Assembly (NCBI RefSeq): GCF_008017805.1
Contig: NZ_VRTT01000049.1
Coordinates: forward strand, 1-55,851
Reading direction: 5' to 3'
DNA from: Paenibacillus sp. N3.4
GTDB taxonomy: Bacteria; Bacillota; Bacilli; Paenibacillales; NBRC-103111
Length of the DNA: 55,851 bases
The position numbers and the translations under genes were made by a program. Below, piece after piece: positions 35,350 through 45,106 of the stretch. The notes beneath the pieces were generated by a model. It was not told the DNA's origin, searched no databases, and saw only the letters and a program-made list of their open reading frames with translations. Every line of letters begins with the position of its first letter. The stretch's first letter is position 1.

Positions 35350-36159
35350 ATGGATTTAAGAAGCCGAACGGTTCTAATTACAGGCAGTGCAAAGGGTTTA
35401 GGTAAAATGACAGCGATCACGTTGGCTCAGCGCGGCTGTCAGGTGGCTATAAACTATGTGAATAGTGAAAAAGAAGCCCTTGAGCTTGTCCAACAATTGG
35501 AGCAGCTTGGTGTGCGAAGTGTGGCTATACAAGGCGATGTGGCCAAACGTGAGGACATCGTCCGGATGGTAGACCAGACCTGCTCCCAATTAGGACCGAT
35601 TGATATACTCGTAAACAATGCGGGTCCTTTTGTTAGAGAACGGCGATTTTTTGTTGATTATCAGGTGGATGAAATCGAATATTTGATGCGGGGAAATCTG
35701 CTGGGTGTAATGGAACTCGATCATTTGGTTATACCGATGATGAGAGCAAACCGCTGGGGACGGATCATTCATTTTGGATTCGGCAAGGCGGCAGAGGCGA
35801 GAGGCTGGACACATCGTGCCGTTTACGCGGCCGCGAAGGTTGGCTTAGTCTCCTTTACCAAAACATTGGCTGAAGAAGAAGCGAGCCATGGCATCACCGT
35901 TAATATGATATGTCCGGGAGACATTCGTGGCAAGAACAAAGAACGTACCATGCAGGAAGCCCGGCAGGAAGAAGACAGCGAAACACCTGTGGGAAGACCG
36001 GGAACGGGGGAAGATATTGCTCGTGTGATTGATTTTCTCTGTTTGCCGGCCTCCGATTTCATTACTGGTAATATTATGGATATATCGGGTGGTCTAGACC
36101 CTATTCAGCCTTTACCTGTGCTGCATTCGGCACAAAAGCAAGCACATAGCAACAACTAA
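35350..36159 (+). CDS. SDR-family oxidoreductase lacking the usual catalytic Ser
   Basis: 269 residues. Cofactor motif TGSAKGLG, NNAG (ILVNNAGPF) and YxxxK (YAAAKVG) are present, and PGDIRGKN follows as the PG motif. Where most SDRs have IxNISS, about 13 residues before Tyr, this protein has IIHFGFGKAAEA with no Ser, so catalysis may be altered. ATG 35350 has AAGAGG upstream and lies 7 bp after the HEPN-like gene, suggesting an operon. Confidence 0.88.
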   Translation: MDLRSRTVLITGSAKGLGKMTAITLAQRGCQVAINYVNSEKEALELVQQLEQLGVRSVAIQGDVAKREDIVRMVDQTCSQLGPIDILVNNAGPFVRERRFFVDYQVDEIEYLMRGNLLGVMELDHLVIPMMRANRWGRIIHFGFGKAAEARGWTHRAVYAAAKVGLVSFTKTLAEEEASHGITVNMICPGDIRGKNKERTMQEARQEEDSETPVGRPGTGEDIARVIDFLCLPASDFITGNIMDISGGLDPIQPLPVLHSAQKQAHSNN

Positions 36160-36160
36160 C

Positions 36161-36192
36161 AAAAAGAGCTTACCCTAGAGGTAAGCTCTTTC
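36161..36192 (+). terminator. Terminator after the SDR gene
   Basis: AAAGAGCTTACC-CTAGA-GGTAAGCTCTTT. Confidence 0.92.
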
Positions 36193-36208
36193 TTATGATA
36201 TAGTCGTA

Positions 36209-36454
36209 TTAGAATACCTGTACGACCTCTGTTATGCCTTCTACTTCTTCTACCAATGCACGTTCAATACCAGCCTTCAACGTGATTGTTGAGCTTGGGC
36301 AGCTGCCGCAGGCACCCATCAGTTTCAGCTTCACGATACCGTCTTCCACATCAACTAGATCGACGTCACCGCCATCGCGTTGCAGGAAAGGACGGAGTTT
36401 ATCTAAAACCTCAAGAACTTCATCATAAATAACTTCTTTTGTTTTTTCAGTCAT
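36209..36454 (-). CDS. NifU C-terminal-domain protein (iron-sulfur carrier)
   Basis: 81 residues, YutI-like. Seen: VLDKLRPFLQRDGGDVDLVD and the CxxC cluster site in KLMGACGSCPSSTITLKAGI. Likely carries or delivers Fe-S clusters. ATG 36454 follows AAGGAG with 9-nt spacing; upstream in-frame starts are too close to or before that site. Divergent from the yuzB-like gene. Confidence 0.93.
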   Translation of the reverse strand: MTEKTKEVIYDEVLEVLDKLRPFLQRDGGDVDLVDVEDGIVKLKLMGACGSCPSSTITLKAGIERALVEEVEGITEVVQVF

Positions 36455-36552
36455 TTGATTCATCTCCTTTCTTTTATTATTATAGTACAATACTGTCTAA
36501 ATGAAAATGGTTTTCAACTTGAATATATAGGACATAAGGTGGAATTTGGAAA

Positions 36553-36807
36553 ATGAGACCCATTATTGAATTTTGTGCAAGCAACATGCATCACGGAACA
36601 GATAAGGTTATGAAAGCATTGGAAGAAAACCCGGACTATGATGTTATTGAATATGGTTGCCTTGGCAATTGCGGGCAATGTTATATGGAACCCTACGCAC
36701 TTTTGAATGGCGAAATCATTGCTGCAGAGAGTGCAGAGCAGTTGCACGAACACATTTTAGCAAAAATTAAAGAGATTGAAGCGATGTACGATCTTCTGGG
36801 TGATTGA
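36553..36807 (+). CDS. DUF1450 protein, YuzB-like
   Basis: 84 residues: MRPIIEFCASNMHHGTDKVM followed by VIEYGCLGNCGQCYMEPYAL, the Cys-rich DUF1450 signature (three clustered Cys plus an N-terminal one). Possibly metal or Fe-S related, but function is not established. The neighbourhood with NifU-like and YutJ-like genes matches the yuzB/yutJ/yutI region of Bacillus. Confidence 0.88.
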   Translation: MRPIIEFCASNMHHGTDKVMKALEENPDYDVIEYGCLGNCGQCYMEPYALLNGEIIAAESAEQLHEHILAKIKEIEAMYDLLGD

Positions 36808-36810
36808 GTA

Positions 36811-37875
36811 TTAGCCGAAATGACGTTTTGATTTCCAAAGGACGCCGCTCTTAAGAATACGAGCAATTTTTCCTGTCATTAACGTACGTTTACCCATGAT
36901 GCCGAAACCGCTTTTCTTGCCTAACGAACCGAGTGTGCCTCTGAGCTTTATTTTACTCAAACGTGGTGTATCGCCTTTCCAAATGGCCTGCATCGCTTCA
37001 GCAATTTGTTTGCCTTGCGCTTGAGCAGCTTGCGCACTTGGGGAGAACGGCAGGGAAGCGCAGTCGCCAACGACGTAAACTTCAGGATAATCAGGAATTT
37101 GATGATATTCATTCAGCACGATGCGACCTTGCCGATCCTTGGGTACATTGAGTGCCTCAACGATGGGTGTTGGCTGTATGCCGGCTGTCCAGATCGTTGC
37201 GTCTGTCTTGATGATTTCATCTTGATTGTACAAATCTCCGCCCTCTATGCGAACGAGCGAAACTTGGGGACGAAGCTCGATGTGATGCTCATTCATCCAT
37301 TCACGCACATACTGCTGCAAATTGCTTGGGAAAGCAGACAGCAAGCTTGGTCCGCGATCAATGAGACGAATGTTCAGATCAGCGCGGCTTTCACGCAGCT
37401 CTGCCGCCATTTCCACACCACTCAAACCGCCTCCGATGATGGAAACCTGCCCGTAAGGAGCAATATCATTGATGCGTTGGTACGTAGCGCGAGTTTGGGC
37501 AAGAGTTTGAATACTGGAAGAGTGCTCTTGCGCGCCAATAATTCCATGGTAACTGTCTACACAGCCTAATCCGATAACTAACCAATCATACGTCAAAGGT
37601 TCCTTATCTTTGAAATGAATTTGTTTGTTGTTCAAATCCACTTCGCTGACTTCTCCAAAAGACAGAATTAACCGCGGATCCACAGGGTACGCCACACGGA
37701 CGTGGGTTTCGGCAATGGTTCCAGAAGCGAGTGCATAATATTCGGTTTTGAGTCCTTGGAAAGGACTTCGATCTATAAGGACAAGTACAGTATCTTCTGG
37801 CAAATCTTTCTCCAGCATGTTCAAGGCTATGGTCAGACCGCCATAACCGCCTCCGAGAATAACGAACTTTTTCAT
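36811..37875 (-). CDS. NADH dehydrogenase-like flavoprotein, YutJ-like
   Basis: 354 residues. FAD site VILGGGYGGLTIALNML at the N-terminus; second nucleotide site VSIIGGGLSGVEMAAELRE; C-terminal VYVVGDCAS for FAD. This is the NDH-2/pyridine nucleotide-disulfide oxidoreductase layout. ATG 37875 gives the usual MKKFVILGGG; TTG 37884 is an alternative. Convergent with the yuzB-like gene (3-bp gap). Probably peripheral membrane, electron acceptor unknown. Confidence 0.88.
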   Translation of the reverse strand: MKKFVILGGGYGGLTIALNMLEKDLPEDTVLVLIDRSPFQGLKTEYYALASGTIAETHVRVAYPVDPRLILSFGEVSEVDLNNKQIHFKDKEPLTYDWLVIGLGCVDSYHGIIGAQEHSSSIQTLAQTRATYQRINDIAPYGQVSIIGGGLSGVEMAAELRESRADLNIRLIDRGPSLLSAFPSNLQQYVREWMNEHHIELRPQVSLVRIEGGDLYNQDEIIKTDATIWTAGIQPTPIVEALNVPKDRQGRIVLNEYHQIPDYPEVYVVGDCASLPFSPSAQAAQAQGKQIAEAMQAIWKGDTPRLSKIKLRGTLGSLGKKSGFGIMGKRTLMTGKIARILKSGVLWKSKRHFG

Positions 37876-37922
37876 CCCATCCAATATCCCTTCTATATCT
37901 TTATCTCTATTCCTTAGTATGA

Positions 37923-39023
37923 CTAATACACTTTGATTTCATTATAGAAAGTATCGCGTTCTACCGGAACACGACCTGCGCCTTGAATTAACCAAACAAG
38001 TTCATCGCGCGTCAGACCTTCAGGTGAAAGAGCCCCGGCCGCATGCGAAATCTTCTCTTTTACAATCGTGCCATGTGCATCAGAAGCTCCGAAAGTGAAG
38101 GATAATTGGGTTAATTTGGTGCCGATATTGATGAAATAAGCTTTAATATGAGGGAAATTATCCAACATTAAGCGACTAATCGCAATAGTTTTCAGTTCAT
38201 CGAAGGCAGGAACCCGTCTTTTGAGACCAGCATTCTTGCTTGCTGGTTGAATGGAATTGGGAATGAAAACAAGGAATCCGCCGGTTTCATCTTGAAGTTC
38301 GCGCAGAAGCATCATATGACGAATACGTTCCTCTTTAGTTTCAATAGAACCATACAGCATCGTTGCATGTGTTTTCATGCCAAGCTGATGCGCATTGCGA
38401 TGAACATTCAACCATTCTTCGGAAGACACTTTCTCGACGTGCATCTTCGTACGGTAACGTTCAGTCAGAATCTCGGCTCCACCGCCAGGCAGCGTAGACA
38501 AGCCAGCATCCATGAGCGTTTTCAATACATCGCGGTAGCTGAGTCCACTAATCCGGGAAAAAAATTCAATTTCCGCTGCTGTATGAGCTTTAATCGTGAC
38601 GTCAGGGTAAGCTTGTTTTAATTGACGAATGCAATCTACGTAGTATTCGAATGGCAAATGAGGATTATGCCCTTGGCTAATATGGAATTCCTTGATTTCA
38701 GGATTAAAGTTCTCTGCTATATAGTCTAACATTTGGCTTGGTGTCAGCGTATATGCGCCTTCCTCACCTTCATCGCGGCGGAAATGGCAGAAAGAACAGT
38801 GCTCCTCACAAACATTAGTGAAGTATAAACTCATATTTTGGACAAAATAGACCTTGTTTCCGTTCAGACGCGTATTGACCTTGTTAGCTAATTGACCAAT
38901 GGTTAACAAGTCATCGGATTCATATAAAAACAACCCATCCTCCTGCGATAAACGCTGGCCATTCTCAACCTTGTCGGCAATTTCTGCCATTCGTTTGACC
39001 GGGTCCGTAGTCACAACACTCAT
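37923..39023 (-). CDS. mqnE: Aminofutalosine synthase (menaquinone pathway)
   Basis: Radical SAM enzyme of the futalosine route to menaquinone. 366 residues; cluster cysteines C72, C76 and C79 in NVCEEHCSFCHF; EFHISQGHNPHLPFEYYVDC and HATMLYGSIET are characteristic. GGAGGAATC lies before ATG 39023. MqnC, the paralogous enzyme, has a different layout, so mqnE is favoured. The other mqn genes are not in the window. Confidence 0.9.
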   Translation of the reverse strand: MSVVTTDPVKRMAEIADKVENGQRLSQEDGLFLYESDDLLTIGQLANKVNTRLNGNKVYFVQNMSLYFTNVCEEHCSFCHFRRDEGEEGAYTLTPSQMLDYIAENFNPEIKEFHISQGHNPHLPFEYYVDCIRQLKQAYPDVTIKAHTAAEIEFFSRISGLSYRDVLKTLMDAGLSTLPGGGAEILTERYRTKMHVEKVSSEEWLNVHRNAHQLGMKTHATMLYGSIETKEERIRHMMLLRELQDETGGFLVFIPNSIQPASKNAGLKRRVPAFDELKTIAISRLMLDNFPHIKAYFINIGTKLTQLSFTFGASDAHGTIVKEKISHAAGALSPEGLTRDELVWLIQGAGRVPVERDTFYNEIKVY

Positions 39024-39357
39024 TGTTTGATTCCTCCTATTGAATAGAAAATAAAGCCCAGCTTAAATCGACGCATTTAGTTAGAAAAAGAGTAAATGCG
39101 TTTGGCGGTGTGAGTCGCTCGCATACCTGTCAGCCAGTTCGGTTCAGGAATTCACACCTATTGAATTATCATCGTGCAATCCATCCCACCTATTATAAAC
39201 CTACGCGTTGGGAGGGGCAATATTTACATGAACTTAATTCCACGATCTACAAAAATCTACATGTTAATTACAAATTTAGGGAAAATATATTCCCAATATT
39301 AACAAATTCCTGTATACTATTGCAATGTGATTACGTAGGGCAAAAGGTGATAATAAC

Positions 39358-39537
39358 GTGATAACGATTTTCGTGACCGAACCGCAGGAACGATTAAATA
39401 TAGAAATTGAACAGCTTCGAGGCCAAATGGTCACACTGGGAACCAGGTATGGCTTCCTTCATCCGGAAGTGCAGCAATGCAGCAGAGAACTGGATCAATT
39501 ATTATTACAATATTATGCGATGAGACCTAGACAGTAA
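39358..39537 (+). CDS. Spo0E-like sporulation phosphatase, 59 aa
   Basis: GTG 39358 with AAAGGTGATAA upstream. Two short helices: LNIEIEQLRGQMVTLGTRYG and the signature CSRELDQLLLQYYAM, matching the S-x-x-L-D motif of Spo0E/YisI/YnzD phosphatases that dephosphorylate Spo0A~P. Length fits the family. The 330-bp upstream region (39024-39357) holds an inverted repeat ACGCATTTA/TAAATGCGT at 39072-39102 and a possible -10 TATACT near 39312. Confidence 0.8.
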   Translation: MITIFVTEPQERLNIEIEQLRGQMVTLGTRYGFLHPEVQQCSRELDQLLLQYYAMRPRQ

Positions 39538-39674
39538 TGAATGGTCCTAAGAGATGTATCTGCCCTTGAGCATTGTTCTGAATAGGAGTATACTTAGTAG
39601 TAAGCTTTACGAAAGCTTATGTTAAGTTAAGATGCCAGTTTTCCTCAAGGAAAACTTTAGGAGGGATTTCTGTT

Positions 39675-40046
39675 ATGATTACAATTAGTGAGTCAGCAAC
39701 TGACAAAATTAAGGAACTTCTTGCTTCCGAAGAATCACCGAACCTATTCTTGCGTCTGGGCGTTAAAGCCGGAGGCTGCAGTGGTTTCTCTTACGGTATG
39801 GGTTTCGACGATGAGCAGAAGGATGACGATAAAATATTGACTATTCACGGCCTTAAGGTCGTTGTGGACGAGGATAGTTCCAAATATCTGTACGGCGTAG
39901 AGATCGACTACACAGACGCAGGTATGGGCGGGGGCTTTTCCATTAATAATCCGAATGCTGTTGCTTCATGTGGCTGCGGTCAATCGTTCAAGCACAAGGA
40001 AGAACAAGGCAACGTCGAGAAGTGCGACGATAAGGTTGAGGCTTAA
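39675..40046 (+). CDS. Iron-sulfur assembly protein, HesB/IscA/ErpA family
   Basis: A-type Fe-S carrier, 123 residues, YutM-like. The three family cysteines are in LRLGVKAGGCSGFSYGMGF and NPNAVASCGCGQSF. The C-terminal ~20 residues form a charged, Cys-containing extension (KHKEEQGNVEKCDDKVEA) longer than average. AGGAGGG before ATG 39675. Confidence 0.94.
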   Translation: MITISESATDKIKELLASEESPNLFLRLGVKAGGCSGFSYGMGFDDEQKDDDKILTIHGLKVVVDEDSSKYLYGVEIDYTDAGMGGGFSINNPNAVASCGCGQSFKHKEEQGNVEKCDDKVEA

Positions 40047-40131
40047 TAACAATAGACTAAACAACTTTCTAGCATGTGCAGGATTGGATTGTTCAGACCT
40101 GAACATGCTAGAAGGTTTTCACAACATCAAG

Positions 40132-40161
40132 AAGCTTGCCCTCAACGGGCAAGCTTTTTTT
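40132..40161 (+). terminator. Terminator after the HesB-type gene (bidirectional)
   Basis: AAGCTTGCC-CTCAAC-GGGCAAGCTTTTTTT. A second inverted repeat CTAGCATGT/ACATGCTAG lies just upstream at about 40070-40111. Confidence 0.92.
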
Positions 40162-40165
40162 GCTT

Positions 40166-41433
40166 TTATTTCACATATTCCACAAAGAACTTCCATGGAT
40201 GTCTGGTATCAGTTTCAACCGTATAAGTTTGTACTTCTTTACTATCGGCTTGCAAGTAAGTGATCGTATCAGGCCGCGATAGTTTTACCAAATAGCGTCC
40301 TGGGGAGATAAACTGTCCATCGTTACCTCTTTGATTCCATGGAATAGCCATGTAATAACCTGATTTCGTATCGATCGTCCCGTTAATAGTTGGCAGCTTG
40401 TAGCTGTAAACAAGCTCGAGCTCTTGGTTTTGTTCATTGGATTTATACACTTCCAATTCCATGTTAACTGGACTTACGGTCCATGCATGTTGGGTTGTAT
40501 TATCCAACCGTACAAAAAAACGGTTGATCTGATCAACGGATAATTGGCCTGAAAAGCCAGAGGGAGGTCCGAACATGAGGTTCATCGGGGCCCCATTCAT
40601 CGCGTACAAATAATCAGTAAAATGCTCATATCGATAGAGGTCCCTGACAATAATATGATACGCCATTATTTCGCCATTGAGGGAGGCTTGAGTTTGGAAG
40701 GTACGGTTATCACCCGTTTTAGGTGGATTAATATCCTGATCAGCGATGAAAACGTAATCGGTGGTTGCAACAACAGAAGAGTCCTGACCAATAACAGAGA
40801 TATCTATGGCTTTTCCGGCAAGGTCCTTATTGATATGAATAGTACCTGAAACCAGCTTGGTAGTTCCATCGGAACCTTTCTCTGTGTGTAGGTTGGATAT
40901 CATCACATATCCATCATGATCTTGCTCTATCAACGGGGTTCCTCGGAAATGACAGGGTGCTTTGGTAAAATCCACTTGGTACCCAGCCAGGTTTGGATCT
41001 TGATCCAAGGGCCTAATATGGATTGGGCTTGCACAGTTTGCGGCTTTATGGTTGCACCCGTTGGATAGTTGCTGAGTGGGTAGTTATAGAGTTCTTCTTC
41101 CCCTGTAAGACTGATTTTATTAGTTGCCGCCGTTTCTTCTCCTCCATAAGCAAGGCTGGGGTGAATCCATTTGTCGCCCATCCACGTACTTATTCGAACC
41201 CATGGATCATCTTTGTAGAGCCATCCTTGCTCTAATCCCGTCACTTTCACGGACTGCGGAGAGATCGCGCCTACAGGAGCGGATTGATCGTTGGCCTCAT
41301 TATACAAAAGGGTATTCTCAAACAACGTAATTGCTTTTGGCGCTGAGTCGTGCGAATTAGCTAACACAGTATGGCCCCAGATAGCAGAAATGAATAAGAA
41401 AAATGAAAGTGTCCAACCGATTTGTTTTCTCAG
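40166..41433 (-). pseudogene. Secreted protein with two SH3-like repeats, frameshifted
   Basis: N-terminal signal peptide reads RKQIGWTLSFFLFISAIWGH followed by TVLA, a good cleavage site. Two similar repeats follow (QGWLYKDDPWVRISTWMGDK and LGPWIKIQTWLGTKWILPK), resembling bacterial SH3 domains. The C-terminal part (FFVRLDNTTQHAWTVSPVNM and FISPGRYLVKLSRP) looks like a BsuPI/Ig-type domain. The frame breaks at CCCC (plus GGGG 40935-40938); one more C restores EEPPLIEQDHDG and about 420 residues. No ATG/GTG/TTG precedes the signal: CTG 41433 or ATT 41436 fits the AGAGGAGA site. Function unknown. Confidence 0.7.
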
Positions 41434-41583
41434 AATGATCTCTCCTCTATGAAATTTTACGATTAAGTCCTGTGATATCTCTAATTGGCGAAGTGCTTGT
41501 TATTCAATTATTTAGACGTAGCCGTAAGGGAAATGTTTCTATTTTTATTGGGAAAAATCCTATTCCTTTAATATAATTAAGAT

Positions 41584-41598
41584 TGATAATCATTATCA
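41584..41598. promoter_or_regulatory. Fur box
   Basis: TGATAATCATTATCA is a perfect 7-1-7 inverted repeat matching the Bacillus Fur consensus. It lies 60 bp before the fumC remnant and about 150 bp upstream of the divergent SH3-like gene, so either could be the regulated unit. Confidence 0.8.
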
Positions 41599-41658
41599 TT
41601 TATTATAGAAGGCAGGCAGCATTTTTATTAATCTTGGCCATTCAGATGGAGGTTAACG

Positions 41659-41862
41659 ATGACATATCGTGTGGAGAGAGATACATTAGGGGAAATTCAA
41701 GTGCCAGCTGATAAGCTGTGGGCAGCACAGACGCAGTGAAGCTTTATGAATTTTCGCATAGGCACGGAAATGATGCCATTAGCACTCATTAAGGCATTCG
41801 GCATTCTCAAAAGAAGCGTAACGACGGTCAATCAGCACCTAGGTTCATTACATCCAGATAAA
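41659..41862 (+). pseudogene. fumC: N-terminal remnant of class II fumarase FumC
   Basis: ATG 41659 with GGAGG upstream reads MTYRVERDTLGEIQVPADKL, then WAAQTQ, TGA (from an original CGA Arg), NFRIGTEMMPLALIKAFGIL and KRS. This is the first ~55 residues of iron-independent FumC. The frame then changes to unrelated sequence and no further fumarase (such as GSSIMPGKVN) is found. A stop codon plus truncation make it a pseudogene. Confidence 0.8.
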
Positions 41863-42160
41863 TCGAGAGTTATTGAAATAACGTCATATGAAATTATTAA
41901 TTTGCCTATTCCTTCTGTTCCGCATGCCAGTGGGATGCTTTCGGTTGATTATGAATTTGTTGAAGAAGAGAAGGTGGTTCCCGTTGGGCATGTTATTTGA
42001 AATTTTGCGTCATTCGAAGAAAGAGTATCCCAGCCAAGACCTGCAAGGCTCCCCACAGCAAGTGGAGGAAATTGTCCGTCTAAGTCATGACTCGGCAGAT
42101 CAAAAGCTGAAGGATTATATGTTATTGGAAACAGAAATTTGGAAAGAACCACACATCTAA
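41863..42160 (+). pseudogene. Unrecognised decayed coding sequence fused to the fumC remnant
   Basis: One frame gives YEIINLPIPSVPHASGMLSV and DYEFVEEEKVVPVGHV, then TGA. Another continues EILRHSKKEYPSQDLQGSPQ to KDYMLLETEIWKEPHI. A single indel near 41997 would join them. I do not recognise the family. Confidence 0.4.
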
Positions 42161-42753
42161 TCGTGTTTTTATTCACGCCTGTTGATTAACCAAAATAAGG
42201 AATCCATAAATTGAAAAAAGATCGCTCTTTCTGTAAAATCGTTTGCACCACAATGTGGACTTGGTAACTCCCCACTCTTTAAAACGAATGGCATCCGAAA
42301 TTTCAAATGTAAGTCGGGATATGGCTTGTTATCTTGGAACACAACAGTGTCAGTCAGCACTTCGCCATCGCGTCGTTGTATGCACAGACAACAATGGTAT
42401 CAAGCAAAACCTGAATGTGCCTGTCTTGTTTTGTTTGGTACAACCAAGAATGCTGTGTTCAATCAACTTTTTGCCGGGCTAATGACCTACGTCATCATAA
42501 AATGGTTGTACACTCATGCCAATTCATTCGTAATTTCTTGCAAGTCAATACCACTCATTTGATTTAAAGAACAGATTCAGCATGAGCAGTTGCAAGCTGA
42601 ATGGAGTATCGCTATTGCTAGAGTGTTGGATAACACGTCTATTTATCGTCTCTAAACAACCTAAAAACTGGTTAATCAACAGGCATGATAAACCGACCTT
42701 TATAACCGTGCTTCTAACTGAACGGAATTATGTCTATCACAGAAACATGTCTA
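42161..42753. other. Region without a supported gene
   Basis: Several short open frames on both strands, none with a good ribosome site, composition or recognised motif. Together with the two preceding remnants it looks like an eroded insertion site between the Fur box and the AraC gene. Confidence 0.5.
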
Positions 42754-42782
42754 TTGTTGAACTAATATCCTGTCGCTATAAT
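42754..42782 (+). promoter_or_regulatory. Promoter of the AraC-type regulator
   Basis: TTGTTG at 42754-42759, a 17-bp spacer, then TATAAT at 42777-42782, 40 bp before the gene. Confidence 0.6.
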
Positions 42783-42822
42783 TAACCTATAATAAGGTTG
42801 TTTTAAAAAATGAGGTGTACCT

Positions 42823-45080
42823 ATTAGGAATCATTGGTTTTCACGGATATTGATTTCTTATGTACCGGTTTTTTTGATTGTTGTTACTTTGCTCATTTTA
42901 TTTCTTTTTCTGGGAGTGAGTGAGGTTTTAAAGAAGGAAGCCGAGGAAGCTAATCGAATTTATTCCACACAAGTAATGAAGCTTATTGATCAATCACTTT
43001 CGGCTATTGATCAAAGTATTATCAATGAAATTATAGCAGACCACAGCAGTATTCGTGATTTTTTTACACCACAGCAAGAAATTAACCCTTTATTCCAAAC
43101 CTATGGAGCTTCACTTGAATTGAATAATCTAGTCTTAAAGCATGCCATTATCGATTCGATTTATCTTTACCGTAACTCGGATCAAGCCATTTTAAGCAAG
43201 AACCGTTTTATTCCGCTCAGCGAATTTGGGGATAAGGAATTTCTGCAAGCCCAACTGACCGGAGATGTGTCGCTTCAATCATGGAGCGGAAGTAGACAAT
43301 ATGTGGAGTTCTCCTCGCAGACGGAGCCGATATCTGTAATAACACTTGTTCGCAGCGTGATTTTATTTTCCGGGGAAGAAGGCAAGATTGTCACCAATGT
43401 CAAAATAACGGCTTTACAGAAGATACTCCAGGATTTATTTGATTCAGGGATCAGCTACGCGGAGCTTGTGGATGGTGAGGGCAATGTAATTCTGTCAAGA
43501 AATGGTTCCGAGTTAGAGCGAGCCAAGCAGAAGCCAACAGAAATGTATTTATCCGATATTCACTCACCGATAACCAATTGGCATCTCCGCAGCGGTGTCG
43601 AGGCGGGTAAGGTGTATTATTTTATTTCTAATTTTTCTTATATATGGCTTATTATTGGTCTGAGTATAGTTGCGCTTGGAGTCATCTGGATTGTTTATAT
43701 CACCCGTCGCAATTATCGTCCGGTCGAGCTTATGATTAATCAAATTCAATCGCTCTCCTTCAAGATCAGCCAGAAATTGGCTACGTATACAGGAGGAAAT
43801 CAGCTCAGTTTTATTGAGAATGCGGTAGAGAATTTAATAGAGGAATCGAATAAATTTCAACAAAGGCATGAAGAGAATATCGTATTCCGCAAGAAGTATT
43901 TTTTCAAGAGGCCTTGGAAGGTTCGCGAGAGATCACACCTGAGCAATGGACGGACGAAATGATCAAGTTTGAACGTCCTGTGAAGTATAGCGGTTTTGAA
44001 GTCGTGTTATTTGAAATGGATAAATTTACTGATTTTAAGATGAGCTACAGCCAGAAGGATCAATACTTGTTAAAATTTATTCTGTGCAGTGTGATTGCGG
44101 AAGTGGCACAAAATAACGGTGTGATCGTTTGGCATGAATGGATGGATCATCATATCGTAGGGGTGCTTTATCAATATCAGGACGAGCAGGGGGAGAATTC
44201 CGAGCGGCTTGCAAGTATGCTGGAGGAAGTGCGTGAATGGGTGCAGAGCAACCTGACGTTTACCGTTACGATTGGTGTAGGCAGTTTAATCAAGGAAGCC
44301 GCATTGATTTATCGTTCATACGACGACGCAAAGCAAGCGCTTGGCTATAAATCTGGTTTGGGCAGCAATCGAATCATTGCTTACAACGATATCGAAATGT
44401 CTCCGAAAGGGGATATGTTCCGTCATCTCCAGCCTGTACGGAAGCTGTCACAGCAATTCCGCTTGGGCAATCCAACGTGGGGGGAGGAGCTTGAGGCATT
44501 CTTTGATGAATTGGAGAGAACACTGCTATCCAGAGAAGATGTAGAGAGTATACTAAATTATCTGATTTATCAAATGAATCGGGAGCTCATGGAGCTTTCG
44601 GAGGACTATGGCGAAATATGGCGAAATAAAGGGCTGCTGCCTATCAATGAATTATTGCAGCGGTTTGATACTTTACGGGAATTCCGTGGTAAGGCAAGTC
44701 TGATTCTGACTGAAACATCAGAACATCTGGAGCGTATACGTGAAGGCAGGAACAATAGGAGCCTGCTTGCCGAGGTAAGGAGCTATATTGAAGCCAACTA
44801 TTTTGATCCGGATCTTTCCTTAAATCATTTAAGTGATAAATTCCAAATCAATTCGAAATATGTAAGTCAACTATTTAAAGAAGAATTCGGGGAAAACTTT
44901 GTTGATTATTTGGCCTTCGTGAGGATGGAGCATGCCAAACAACTGCTGAGTGATACTTCCATGTCTGTACAGGATATTGCCGGAAAGGTCGGTTATCAGC
45001 ATAGTGTCTCTTTTAACAGGGTATTCAAGAGAATTACCGGGAAAACGCCAGTTGTATTCCGCAGTGAATCAGTAAAGTGA
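42823..45080 (+). pseudogene. Membrane-anchored AraC-family regulator, frameshifted
   Basis: N-terminal TM (ILISYVPVFLIVVTLLILFL), an extracellular sensor of about 240 residues, a second TM (YIWLIIGLSIVALGVIWIVY), a cytoplasmic linker, then a C-terminal AraC domain with two HTH motifs (LSLNHLSDKFQINSKYVSQL and SVQDIAGKVGYQHSVSFNRV). The frame breaks at T6 (43899-43904); one extra T joins KKYFF to QEALEGSREITPEQW, giving about 750 residues. No ATG/GTG/TTG fits the GAGGTG site, but ATT 42823 does (RNHWFSRILISY); TTG 42850 is the alternative. It probably controls the adjacent sugar transporter, as in many Paenibacillus loci. Confidence 0.85.
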
Positions 45081-45106
45081 GATTCTTTCGCTGCTCTATG
45101 TTCATA

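Noticed and set aside
34632..36159. HEPN-based defence system
   Set aside because: No MNT, nuclease or other defence partner nearby; an SDR follows and an EamA transporter precedes.
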